A DNA stretch of 17,560 bases. Source: an uncultured Campylobacter sp. (lineage in GTDB: Bacteria > Campylobacterota > Campylobacteria > Campylobacterales > Campylobacteraceae). The notes under the pieces were generated by a model. That model saw only the letters and a list, made by a program, of their open reading frames with translations, searched no databases and was not told where the DNA came from. The stretch spans positions 1 through 17,560 of the forward strand of contig CALHQN010000005.1 of NCBI GenBank assembly GCA_938036585.1, written 5' to 3'. Positions 1-6,836 of this stretch are shown here, piece by piece. Each line of letters opens with the position of its first letter. Within the stretch, counting starts at the first letter, position 1. The translations under genes and the position numbers were made by a program.

Positions 1-197
1 TCCTCTTTGGGCAAAATTCTGTTTTCTTTGAGGCAATAGCCCTGCTTGTATTTGTTGTAGTCGGAAGTAGAAACGACGGCAAAGCCTCGTGAAGTGGAGT
101 AATCGGGCACGATGCGGATAAATACGGCGCAGAGTATTATTATAAGAAGCAACGCGCCCGCCAGGGCTTTAAATTTAATAGACTTATAAAATTTCAT
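1..197 (-). CDS. Unknown membrane-anchored or exported protein, paralogue of the neighbouring gene (3' part outside window)
   Basis: Only the first 65 codons are inside the window; the frame is open to the left edge. The N-terminus has a short Lys-rich start followed by a hydrophobic segment at about residues 11-30, fitting a signal anchor or uncleaved signal peptide, so the rest is probably periplasmic. It aligns closely with the start of the 275-residue protein at 393-1220: both share IRIVPDYSTS just after the hydrophobic segment and GYCLKENRIL near residue 55. The two genes are therefore tandem duplicates. The ATG at 195-197 overlaps the stop codon of the 49-codon ORF upstream (ATGA), suggesting coupled translation. 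I do not recognise the family. Tandem diverged copies of small exported proteins are common in immunity or surface-protein arrays, but nothing here proves such a role. Confidence 0.75.
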   Translation of the reverse strand, partial: MKFYKSIKFKALAGALLLIIILCAVFIRIVPDYSTSRGFAVVSTSDYNKYKQGYCLKENRILPKE

Positions 198-343
198 ATC
201 AGTCCTTTTCTATCCATCCATTCGTTAGAGGCTAATTCTTTCAGACCAGGAGGAGTTTTCTTTCCCCACAAATAATAACTCAATATATCGGCTCCATAAT
301 TACCCTCTAATTCTAATCTCAAATCAGTTTCTTTTTTGCTCAT
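194..343 (-). CDS. Small hypothetical protein, 49 residues
   Basis: A short ORF lies between the two tandem paralogues. It starts with ATG at 341-343, preceded by AAGGG six bases upstream, and ends in a TGA that overlaps the ATG of the next gene (ATGA). The placement and ribosome binding site argue for real translation even though the ORF is short. The product is soluble-looking, starts MSKKETDLRLELEG, and is acidic at first and basic at the end; it has no signal peptide or membrane segment. I recognise no family. It could be an independent small gene, a leader that couples translation of the paralogue, or the surviving 3' end of a longer gene lost during the duplication. Confidence 0.5.
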   Translation of the reverse strand: MSKKETDLRLELEGNYGADILSYYLWGKKTPPGLKELASNEWMDRKGLI

Positions 344-392
344 CTCTTACCCTTTTTCGGTTACATTCGTTAAGATAAAATTTCAACTAACT

Positions 393-1220
393 TTATCCAC
401 CGTGAATCCACATATCCAGCTCCTGTTCCGCTGGAGCTTTGATATCAAAATTTATATTTCCGCAATTATCGTATGAGAATTTACGTCGCAGATTTTTCAT
501 ATGGGTATAAGCCAAGACTTCGTTAAGGCTTTCTAAGTTCTCATATCCGTTTTTTATTCGTATTAAATTTTCTTTGCTTTTGATTTTTGTTAAATCTTCT
601 TTATTGTTAAGCTCGATATACCAACTTATATAACCAGGTCTGGCATAATTCACAAAAAATTGATTTTCTTTAATTAAAAATGATTTTTCTAAAAACATTT
701 TTCCGTTATGAAATGGATTTTTCTCTTCCGATAAGATAATAGGCTGTCTAAAGCCCAAAATTTCATCCTTATATACAAAATATTTTGATAGATCGGAGAT
801 ATCTATTTGCGTCTTGTCTTTTATCTCATAATCAAAACTCTTTCTGTCGGTATTTTCAACCAAAAAATCAAACCAGTTTTCTTCATTGAAATCGCCGATT
901 AGATAGAGCTTGGAGATGCGCGTCGTATAAAAACTATGGCCGAAAATTTTTATATCGTGCTCATCGATAATGGTATTTCGCAGAACCTCATAGTCGTGAT
1001 ATCTTTTAAAATAATTTGTAGCGGCATTTTGAAGTAGTTCTTCGTTGCTCAGAATTCTATTCTCTTTTAGACAATATCCCTTTTGATATTTGTAATAGCT
1101 AAAAATATTAACTATGCAGGAGCCCTGCGAAGTGGAGTAATCCGGCACGATGCGGATAAACAGGGCGCAGAAAAGTAGCGCCGCGGCTAGGATTTTAAAT
1201 TTAAGTTTGTGAAATTTCAT
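393..1220 (-). CDS. Unknown membrane-anchored or exported protein, 275 residues
   Basis: The ORF is complete, with ATG at 1218-1220 preceded by AAAGGAT at a good distance. Residues 1-9 are basic and about 10-24 are hydrophobic, which fits a signal peptide or N-terminal anchor; the remaining ~250 residues are polar, aromatic-rich and Lys/Asn/Ile-rich, and probably periplasmic. There are only a few Cys (residues ~18, 35, 49 and one near the C-terminus). No catalytic motif is visible. The N-terminal ~65 residues match the partial gene at the left edge, so this is the first copy of a tandem pair. The DNA is much more AT-rich than the nos and ABC genes, which hints at horizontal acquisition. The family is not recognised, and no function is proposed. 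Confidence 0.75.
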   Translation of the reverse strand: MKFHKLKFKILAAALLFCALFIRIVPDYSTSQGSCIVNIFSYYKYQKGYCLKENRILSNEELLQNAATNYFKRYHDYEVLRNTIIDEHDIKIFGHSFYTTRISKLYLIGDFNEENWFDFLVENTDRKSFDYEIKDKTQIDISDLSKYFVYKDEILGFRQPIILSEEKNPFHNGKMFLEKSFLIKENQFFVNYARPGYISWYIELNNKEDLTKIKSKENLIRIKNGYENLESLNEVLAYTHMKNLRRKFSYDNCGNINFDIKAPAEQELDMWIHGG

Positions 1221-1592
1221 AACGATCCTTTAAATGCCGCCAGCGAAGCAAACGCACACCTGGCCGCTGCGTTAAATTTATACCTTCGCTCCGCGTTCAT
1301 TACTCTGAGCTTTTAAATTCGAGATAAATTTTAGCGACGCTCAAAGTTTTCTGCCTAGCGCCAAAACCTCTTTGCATCGCTAAATTTCATATCCCGCGCT
1401 AGCCAATTTTAAATCGCCGCAACATTTAAATTTTTGGTTCTCGCGACGCTTAAATTTTCCCAGGCACGGCGCGTAAAATTCAGCGGCGCGGCGAAAGAGG
1501 GGTCTGTCTCGCAAAGCGGTGCTGCATAAAATTTAACCGCATCGCAAAAGCTACTCCGCTCCGTAAAATTTAACCGCGAGCGCCAAAGCTCG
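1221..1592. other. Non-coding spacer, 372 bp
   Basis: I see no credible gene on either strand. The stretch mixes GC-rich pieces with repeated AAATTT words. A 14-bp word, TAAAATTTAACCGC, occurs twice (1527-1540 and 1564-1577). Immediately after the stop codon of the DUF4139 gene, the minus-strand RNA can form a short CGAGC/GCTCG stem (1577-1592) with a 6-nt loop. It is too weak, and too poor in following T residues, to call a terminator confidently. Confidence 0.5.
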
Positions 1593-3029
1593 TTACTTCT
1601 TCGGCTTGCTTAGCTCATAGCCGAAGTGGATCTTTTTGCTCTCGCCCGGCTTTAGCTCAAAGTCCCAGCTAAGTAGTCCATCCTTGCCGAGGCTGCTCTG
1701 CTCGGGCGAGTTTTTCAGCGCGACCTTTACGTCTTCATGCGTCGAAACGGGCGCTCGCTCTTGCAAAACCACGTTCCACGCGCGCTTGGAGCTATTTTTG
1801 ATCTCGTAATCCCAAGCCATGGAATTTTTGCTTTCGCCGCCGAAAAAGGAGTTTTTCGTGAAGTTGTTCGCCTGCTCTTTTTTGACTTCGATCAGACTAT
1901 TTTTACCTAGATATGCCGTAGCCTCGGAGTTTGCGGCAAAGCCTAGATGCACGAGCCCGATCTGCACGCCGTCGAGCTTTATTAGCGTTTTGCTCTCCTC
2001 TATGCTTCTTTCGGGGCTAAATTTAGCCCGCACGTAAGCAGCCTCGCTGCCGTAGCCGTCGATGAGCAGATCAAATTTCGCATCCAGACTCTGTTTATCG
2101 AAGCTAAACTCGCCCGCTTCGTCCGCCTTGAGGCTTACGCCGCTAATTTTCCACACCTTTGAGAGCGAACTTTCGATATTCGAGCCCGTCCTTGCGTACG
2201 ACGATCTTGCCTCCGCCGCAGGCGCCCTCTGCATATCCGCCACCTCTAGCATCACGTCCTTTTTATAAGCCGCCGCGGGCGCCGGCTTTCTAGGCTCGCC
2301 CTCGTACCACGGGTAAAAGGGCTGCGGCGCGGTCTGCGAGGAGTACTCGTAAGGATACAGCGCGATCGTCAAATTCGCTAGCTCGGCGTTTAGCGGATTT
2401 TGCACCGAGAGCTTTTGCGCGACCTCGATTTTGCCGCTCGCAAGATCGGCAGAGAGCTCGTTGTGCGTGTAGGCGCTTACGTCAACGGGGTAATTGATCT
2501 TAACGAAGCTCGGATCGCAGCCAAAGTTCGCGTTTAAGCGGCGTTCGTTTTTGATCCGGTATTTTGAAATTCGCTCTTTGAGCTTTACGATCTGCTCGTC
2601 CGTCTTTGAAATTTCGCCCGCTACGAGTAAGACCTCGTCGTAAATTTTTTGCGAATCCGCCTTTAGGCTTGCCAGGCTTCTATCTTTTAAGCTCGCAAAA
2701 TCGCTTAAAAAGCGCTGCTGCGCCTTAAGCGCGACCAGGCGGTCGTTTAGCTCGCGCAAGCTCTTTTCGTCCGCCTCTTTTTTGGCGAATTCCGCGTTTT
2801 TCACGGGCTCGCTCTCCTCCAAAGACAATTCGCGCACTTCGCAAGAGCCCACAATCTCGATGCTGCGGATATCCAAGTACTCCGGCACGTTCACGCTGAA
2901 GTTTGATTTTTGCGCGCCGAAGTTTTGGTGCAAGAAGGCGGAGTTCGCGTAGATCTCAAGGCTATTTTCCTGCGCGCTCAAATTTACGGCAAGCGCCGCA
3001 GCTGCGCTTAAAAGAACTATTTTTTTCAT
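1593..3029 (-). CDS. Exported DUF4139 (mucoidy-inhibitor-like) protein
   Basis: A 478-residue protein with a clear Sec signal peptide (MKKIVLLSAAAALAVNLSAQ, cleavage near residue 20). Residues ~70-165 are charged and heptad-like, consistent with a coiled coil. The middle (~190-245) carries a beta-rich segment ending in a Pro/aromatic stretch (QPFYPWYEG). Residues ~290-478 have the look of a DUF4139 domain: alternating strands, then DYEIKNSS and a final LSWDFELKPGESKKIHFGYE, a typical end for this family. It is probably periplasmic; the molecular role of DUF4139/MuiA-like proteins is poorly defined. The start is well supported by AAGGAG five bases before the ATG. It stands alone, with spacers of 372 and 559 bp on either side, so it is probably a monocistronic unit. 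Confidence 0.75.
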   Translation of the reverse strand: MKKIVLLSAAAALAVNLSAQENSLEIYANSAFLHQNFGAQKSNFSVNVPEYLDIRSIEIVGSCEVRELSLEESEPVKNAEFAKKEADEKSLRELNDRLVALKAQQRFLSDFASLKDRSLASLKADSQKIYDEVLLVAGEISKTDEQIVKLKERISKYRIKNERRLNANFGCDPSFVKINYPVDVSAYTHNELSADLASGKIEVAQKLSVQNPLNAELANLTIALYPYEYSSQTAPQPFYPWYEGEPRKPAPAAAYKKDVMLEVADMQRAPAAEARSSYARTGSNIESSLSKVWKISGVSLKADEAGEFSFDKQSLDAKFDLLIDGYGSEAAYVRAKFSPERSIEESKTLIKLDGVQIGLVHLGFAANSEATAYLGKNSLIEVKKEQANNFTKNSFFGGESKNSMAWDYEIKNSSKRAWNVVLQERAPVSTHEDVKVALKNSPEQSSLGKDGLLSWDFELKPGESKKIHFGYELSKPKK

Positions 3030-3588
3030 TTTTACTCCTTAAAAATTTTACGTAATTGTAACGATAAATTTTGATTTTTATGCTTAAAATTCGGAACGAA
3101 TTTTAAAATTCCGGCCCCACCGCCCGCTTTGAAATTTCAAAATTTCGTCGCCGTAAAAACTCCGCCGCGGGCGCTAAAATTTTATCGCTGCTAGCGCCTG
3201 CAAACACTTTCACTATCGCGACCAAACCGATAAAATTTTAAATTTAAGAAGCTTCTATATTTAAGGACAAGCTGTGCTCGTCCGCGAAGTTAAACCGATA
3301 AAAATGCAGGCGTTAGCCTGCCGTAACTTTAGCGGGGCGTGGGGCAGAGCCCCGCTCGCAGGCTCGGACTTTCAAGGAAACATCAGCATCGCTCGCGCTT
3401 CGCTTGTTTTGTTTGAGCCGAAAAGTCAAACTAATAAATTTTAAAATTTTGCGTAGCAAAATTTCTGACTATCTTTCGCGGAGACTTCACAAGCGTCTTA
3501 ACGCTTGCTTGTATTGCTCCGCTCAGGTGCAGGGAGTGCTTGCACTCCCGCTCGCAAGGACGAGCTTGGCTCGTCCGCGAAGTAAAGA
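3030..3588. other. Non-coding spacer, 559 bp, with a hairpin cluster
   Basis: No convincing gene is present; the short plus-strand reading frame at 3404-3592 is made largely of the palindromic repeats. The part next to the DUF4139 gene (about 3030-3250) is AT-rich and carries AAATTT words, and must hold the promoter of that gene, although I cannot fix a clear -10/-35 pair. From about 3265 to 3580 the spacer holds a series of short perfect inverted repeats, listed separately. Confidence 0.5.
3265..3576. repeat. Cluster of short palindromic (hairpin) repeats
   Basis: Six inverted repeats lie within about 310 bp. 3265-3283 is GGACAAGC/GCTCGTCC with one mismatch. 3306-3321 is GCAGGC-gtta-GCCTGC. 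3331-3356 has AGCGGGGC/GCCCCGCT arms. 3490-3507 is CAAGCGT-ctta-ACGCTTG. 3532-3549 is GGGAGTGC-tt-GCACTCCC. 3558-3576 is GGACGAGC-ttg-GCTCGTCC. The first and last are diverged copies of one element, as both continue with GCGAAGT and then A-rich DNA. None is followed by a T-run on the minus strand, so they are not classical terminators. The last sits 12 bp beyond the stop codon of the ABC ATPase gene and could end or protect that mRNA. Confidence 0.6.
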
Positions 3589-4365
3589 CTAGAATGGATA
3601 CGTCAAGCAACAGACGCGACCGACCTTTTCGTTGTAGCTGACGTCGAGCTTCAGATCGTATAGTTTGCTTAAAATTTCGCTCTTTATGATCTGCTCGGCC
3701 TTGCCGTATGCGACCTCGCCGCCGCCTTTTACGAGCGCGACGTATCCGCCTAAAAGCAGCGCGAAGTCCGGATTGTGCGTGGCTAAAACGACGGTGTAGC
3801 CGTTTTTTAAAAGCTCCTTCGTGGCGCGGAGGAATTTGTATTGGTTGGCAAAGTCTAACGCCGAGGTCGGCTCGTCGAAGATCACGATCTTAGGCTCGCT
3901 GCAAAGTGCGCGCGCGATAGACGCCATCTGCCTCTGGCCGCCGCTTAGGCGCGTGATGATCTTGTCTTTTAGGTGCCAAATTTCAAGCATTTTCATGTAG
4001 CGCTGCGCGAGTTTGTAGTCGTTTTCGCTCGGCTGCGAAAAGATCCCGATATGCGCCGTGCGCCCCATCAGGACGTATTCGAAGACGCTGTAGTCGTACT
4101 CGCAGACCTCGCTTTGCGAGACGTAGCCGATGATCTCGGCGCGCCCTTTGGCGCTGAGGCTCGTCATATCCTTGCCGTCGATTGAAATTTTACCGCGCAG
4201 AGGCTCAAGCGTGCCGCTGATTAAATTTAAAAGCGTCGATTTGCCCGCGCCGTTTTGCCCCAAAATCGTCAGCATCGCGCCCGCTTCGAGGTGTAAATTT
4301 ACGTCGTGCAGCGTCAGAGGAGCGGATTTTACGTAGCCGAAGTCTAAGCTCTCAACCCTAACCAT
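3589..4365 (-). CDS. ABC transporter ATPase, iron-chelate/cofactor importer type (FecE-like)
   Basis: A 258-residue ATP-binding subunit that would sit on the cytoplasmic face of the membrane and drive import through the permease encoded just upstream. Motifs are complete: Walker A GQNGAGKS (36-43), Q-loop Gln84, signature LSGGQ (140-144), Walker B VIFDEP (161-166), D-loop SALD (168-171) and switch His197. The layout GYVSQSE, then YDYSVFEYVLMGR, is typical of the FecE/FepC/BtuD group that energises uptake of siderophores, haem or corrinoids. Its ATG lies inside the last codons of the permease gene (8-bp overlap), so the two are translationally coupled. The substrate cannot be read from the sequence, and no periplasmic binding protein or TonB-dependent receptor is in the window. 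Confidence 0.85.
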   Translation of the reverse strand: MVRVESLDFGYVKSAPLTLHDVNLHLEAGAMLTILGQNGAGKSTLLNLISGTLEPLRGKISIDGKDMTSLSAKGRAEIIGYVSQSEVCEYDYSVFEYVLMGRTAHIGIFSQPSENDYKLAQRYMKMLEIWHLKDKIITRLSGGQRQMASIARALCSEPKIVIFDEPTSALDFANQYKFLRATKELLKNGYTVVLATHNPDFALLLGGYVALVKGGGEVAYGKAEQIIKSEILSKLYDLKLDVSYNEKVGRVCCLTYPF

Positions 4366-5350
4366 TTAGCTTCCTTTTGTTTTTAAGCAGGATGAATATA
4401 AAAAATAGCGTGCCGATAAAGCCCGTAAGCACCCCTAACGGGATCTCGCTTTGATTTATGCTGCGCGCTACGTCATCTACGATGAGTACGAAGATCGCGC
4501 TTAAAAATATGCTCGCGGGGATCGCTTTGGTGTTGCTCACGCCCACGATCATGCGCGTTAGATGCGGCATCAAAAGCCCCACCCACGCGACTATGCCGCT
4601 GATACACACGCTGCTTGCGGTTAGCAGCGTTGCACAGACGATGATGATGCCCCGCTCCAGCACGACGTTTACGCCGAGCTTCGCCGCGGTCGCATCGCCC
4701 ATGGATAGGACGTTTATGCGGTAGCTCATCAGCACCAAGATAGCGATACAAACCCCCATCACCGGCGCTATCATCGCTAGCACGGAGGGGTCGACCTTCG
4801 CGAGGCTTCCTAGCTGCCAATACACGATGTCTGCAAGCTTCGTCTCGGGATCTGCCATAAATTTTAAAAATCCGATCAGCGCGCCCATCAGACCGCTTAC
4901 GATGATGCCCGCAAGCACGAGCATTATGGTGGCGCTGGAACGCAGCGCGCGCGTGATCAGAAGCGTAATGCAAACCGCCGCAAGCCCGAAAACAAAGGCG
5001 AAAAGCTGGATCAAAAGGATATTTAGATCAAGCAGGATGGCGATCGCCGCGCCTACGCAAGCTCCGGCGCTGACGCCTAAGAGATCGGGCGAGACGAGCT
5101 GGTTTTTAAAGACGCCCTGATACGCCGTACCGCTGATGCCTAAAGCCGCGCCCACGAGCACCGCGGCGATGATACGCGGCAGGCGCACCTGCATGATCAC
5201 GTTGTGTACGTTTTGCGCTACTTCGCCGCCGCTAAGCGCTTTTAGCACCTCGGTGATGCTTAGTCCGAAGCGCCCTATACAAAGCGATATCGCAATAGTC
5301 GCGATTGTCGCCAGTATCAGCAGCACGAGCATAAATTTAAAATTTTTCAT
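4358..5350 (-). CDS. ABC transporter permease, FecCD family
   Basis: A 330-residue, strongly hydrophobic protein with about 8-10 membrane segments, the usual length for FecCD/BtuC-type permeases. Family hallmarks are RLPRIIAAVLVGAALGISG (about residues 56-74) followed by YQGVFKNQLVSPDLLGVSAGA-like residues, GLLMPHLTR (about 258-266), which is the coupling region that contacts the ATPase, and EIPLGVLTGFIGTLFF near the C-terminus. It would form the homodimeric pore for an iron-siderophore, haem or corrinoid complex. The start ATG at 5348-5350 has a purine-rich AAGGGAAGG just upstream. It overlaps the ATPase gene by 8 bp. A binding-protein gene normally accompanies this pair but is absent here; it may be encoded elsewhere. 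Confidence 0.85.
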   Translation of the reverse strand: MKNFKFMLVLLILATIATIAISLCIGRFGLSITEVLKALSGGEVAQNVHNVIMQVRLPRIIAAVLVGAALGISGTAYQGVFKNQLVSPDLLGVSAGACVGAAIAILLDLNILLIQLFAFVFGLAAVCITLLITRALRSSATIMLVLAGIIVSGLMGALIGFLKFMADPETKLADIVYWQLGSLAKVDPSVLAMIAPVMGVCIAILVLMSYRINVLSMGDATAAKLGVNVVLERGIIIVCATLLTASSVCISGIVAWVGLLMPHLTRMIVGVSNTKAIPASIFLSAIFVLIVDDVARSINQSEIPLGVLTGFIGTLFFIFILLKNKRKLNG

Positions 5351-6197
5351 ACCTTCCCTTGCTTTAAATTTTTATCTTTTGCCTTAAATTTAATCTTTGG
5401 AATTTCGCTTTATCGAAACCCGTTTAAAATTTCGCCTTCTAGCTCGCGGGCGAAAGACTTGCAGCATCGCTTGAGCCGCTTTCGCGCCGCTTGCTTTGCC
5501 GATAAAAGCGCAAATAGCCGCAAAGCGCGCAAAATTTATTTTTGTAAATGAGCTTTAAGCCTAGGCGTGATTTTAGCGCAAATCAAATTAAAATATATTG
5601 ATACAACATAGCAAATTATAAGGGGTTTCGGCGCCCAAATTTTTGCAGACGCAGCGCAGCAGGATGGCGCCGGCGGAGAGATCTGGACGCATATATAGGA
5701 AAAGGGGCGGACGCTTCAAAGCAAGGACGGTGCAAGCGCCGAGGCAAGGTATCCGAGACGAAAGACGGGGCGATCAAGGACGGCAAAATGCGCCGTGCGG
5801 GCAGGCTAAAATGCGAGCAAATGCGATCGATGCAAAACGCATCCCTCCTGCATAAACGACAAAGGCGCGCCTATCGCGAGTTGGTCTTGAAATTTGAGCC
5901 GCGAATTCGGTGTCGTTAAATTTAACGCCGCAAATTTAAGATCGTAAATTTTAACGGCACGGCTCTTAAAAGACCTTGGTTGCGCTACGCCGTCATTGCA
6001 AGCCGCTGAAATTTAACGTTTTTTACAAACAAGTGCTTATGCGAAAAACTAAATTTAACCCCGTGAGCTTTATAAATTTAGCGACCCATAAAAAGCAAAA
6101 TCTGAACAGAGCAAGCTTTGTTTAAATTTAGCGTCATTCGCAAAGTGTAAATTTTCGGCTCCATAGCTTTGCAAACTACCCAAATTTAACGTCGTCG
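5351..6197. other. Non-coding spacer, 847 bp, between the nos operon and the ABC importer
   Basis: No credible complete gene. The flanks (5351-5560 and 5880-6197) are AAATTT-rich filler with about 16 RAATTY words, including the perfect 14-bp palindrome CGTTAAATTTAACG at 5914-5927. The central 5640-5875 block is different: purine-rich on the plus strand and without RAATTY words. It has a 70-codon open plus-strand frame (5643-5855) that resembles nothing I recognise, and I do not call it a gene. An AT-rich island at about 5577-5623 is the best place for the promoter of the ABC pair. Confidence 0.5.
5592..5620 (-). promoter_or_regulatory. Possible promoter/operator for the ABC importer pair
   Basis: This lies in the AT-rich island of the spacer, about 245 bp before the permease ATG. 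The minus strand has a perfect TATAAT at 5615-5620 and a TATTTT-like box at 5592-5597. Between them lies a near-palindrome, ATATTG-ATA-CAACAT on the plus strand (5595-5609), whose arms match in five of six positions. No good -35 element is visible, which is not unusual for Campylobacter vegetative promoters. The long leader it would imply and the lack of a recognisable Fur or Crp/FNR consensus keep this tentative. Confidence 0.25.
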
Positions 6198-6836
6198 CTA
6201 TCTTAGATAATCGATCAGTCTGGCGGAGATTTCGCGAAACTGTAAAATTTTATGCCCCTTTTTCTCGCGCATGAAGTCCTGCGCGTCGCGTAGTCTCGCA
6301 AACGTGATGAGATCGTCGCCTCTGGCGCTTTGCAGCACGCTGCCAAAAACATAAAACGCGTCCTGTGCCCGCAAAATTTCGCCGCTTGCGTAATCGGTAA
6401 CGTAAAGTTCCGCACCGCCGAAATTCGCGCCCGTAGAATTTGCCTCGCCGAAATTGCCGCTAGCAGGATTTTTGCTCATCAAATTTTCCTCTGCGGAAGC
6501 CGCGCCGTTATTGCCGCTCAAATTTTTACCCTCGAAAAAATATGCAAACATCGCCTTGGGCGAAGCAAACGCTAGCGCGCTGCCGTCTTTGAGCCTTGCA
6601 TAGGCGCGAAATTCAGGGTGCGCGCTAGTATCGATGCCGTATTTGGCGCAGGTAAGATTTACGTCTTTAAGCCACGCAGGCTCGCGCACGTTTTTAAAAT
6701 TCTGCACCGAGTCGGAGCCCGTATTATCAGGCGTGCCTAAATTTTGCGCCGAGCCGGAGCTCTGAGCCGCGGAATTTTGCATCTCCACTGCGCCGCAAAG
6801 CGCTATAAATGCCGCCAAAATGAGTGGAAATTTCAC
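6198..6836 (-). CDS. Second NosL-like protein lacking the usual metal ligands
   Basis: A 212-residue exported protein at the end of the nos operon. It starts with GTG at 6834-6836, overlapping the nosY stop (GTGA) and preceded by AAGGA. Residues 1-16 look like a Sec signal peptide; the Cys14 context (IALC) is a poor lipobox. The NosL-like core is visible: RLKDGSALAFASPKAMFAYF (81-100) corresponds to the GKNHYFDDIGCLVDFM part of canonical NosL, and 144-205 (YVTDYASGEI, AFYVFGS, ITFARLRDAQDFM, ILQFREI) fits the second half. The copper-binding C-x2-C-x-M motif is absent; the only mature Cys is Cys63. Two Asn/Ser/Gly-rich linkers (about 20-48 and 103-142) carry RAATTY words. It probably assists NosL or NosY in maturation; the exact role is unknown. 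Confidence 0.65.
   Translation of the reverse strand: MKFPLILAAFIALCGAVEMQNSAAQSSGSAQNLGTPDNTGSDSVQNFKNVREPAWLKDVNLTCAKYGIDTSAHPEFRAYARLKDGSALAFASPKAMFAYFFEGKNLSGNNGAASAEENLMSKNPASGNFGEANSTGANFGGAELYVTDYASGEILRAQDAFYVFGSVLQSARGDDLITFARLRDAQDFMREKKGHKILQFREISARLIDYLR

Noticed and set aside
3404..3592. 62-codon plus-strand ORF in the hairpin-rich spacer
   Set aside because: Its 3' half is made of the inverted repeats, and it runs into the end of the ABC ATPase gene on the other strand. There is no convincing ribosome site.
4473..4973. 166-codon minus-strand ORF inside the permease gene
   Set aside because: It is an out-of-frame shadow of the FecCD permease, with Arg/His/Ala-rich composition typical of such shadows.
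5643..5855. 70-codon plus-strand ORF in the spacer upstream of the ABC importer
   Set aside because: It is Arg/Gln/Ala-rich, has no ribosome binding site and no recognisable motif, and the composition fits a purine-rich DNA block rather than a protein. A faint resemblance to MORN-type repeats in another frame was too weak to use.
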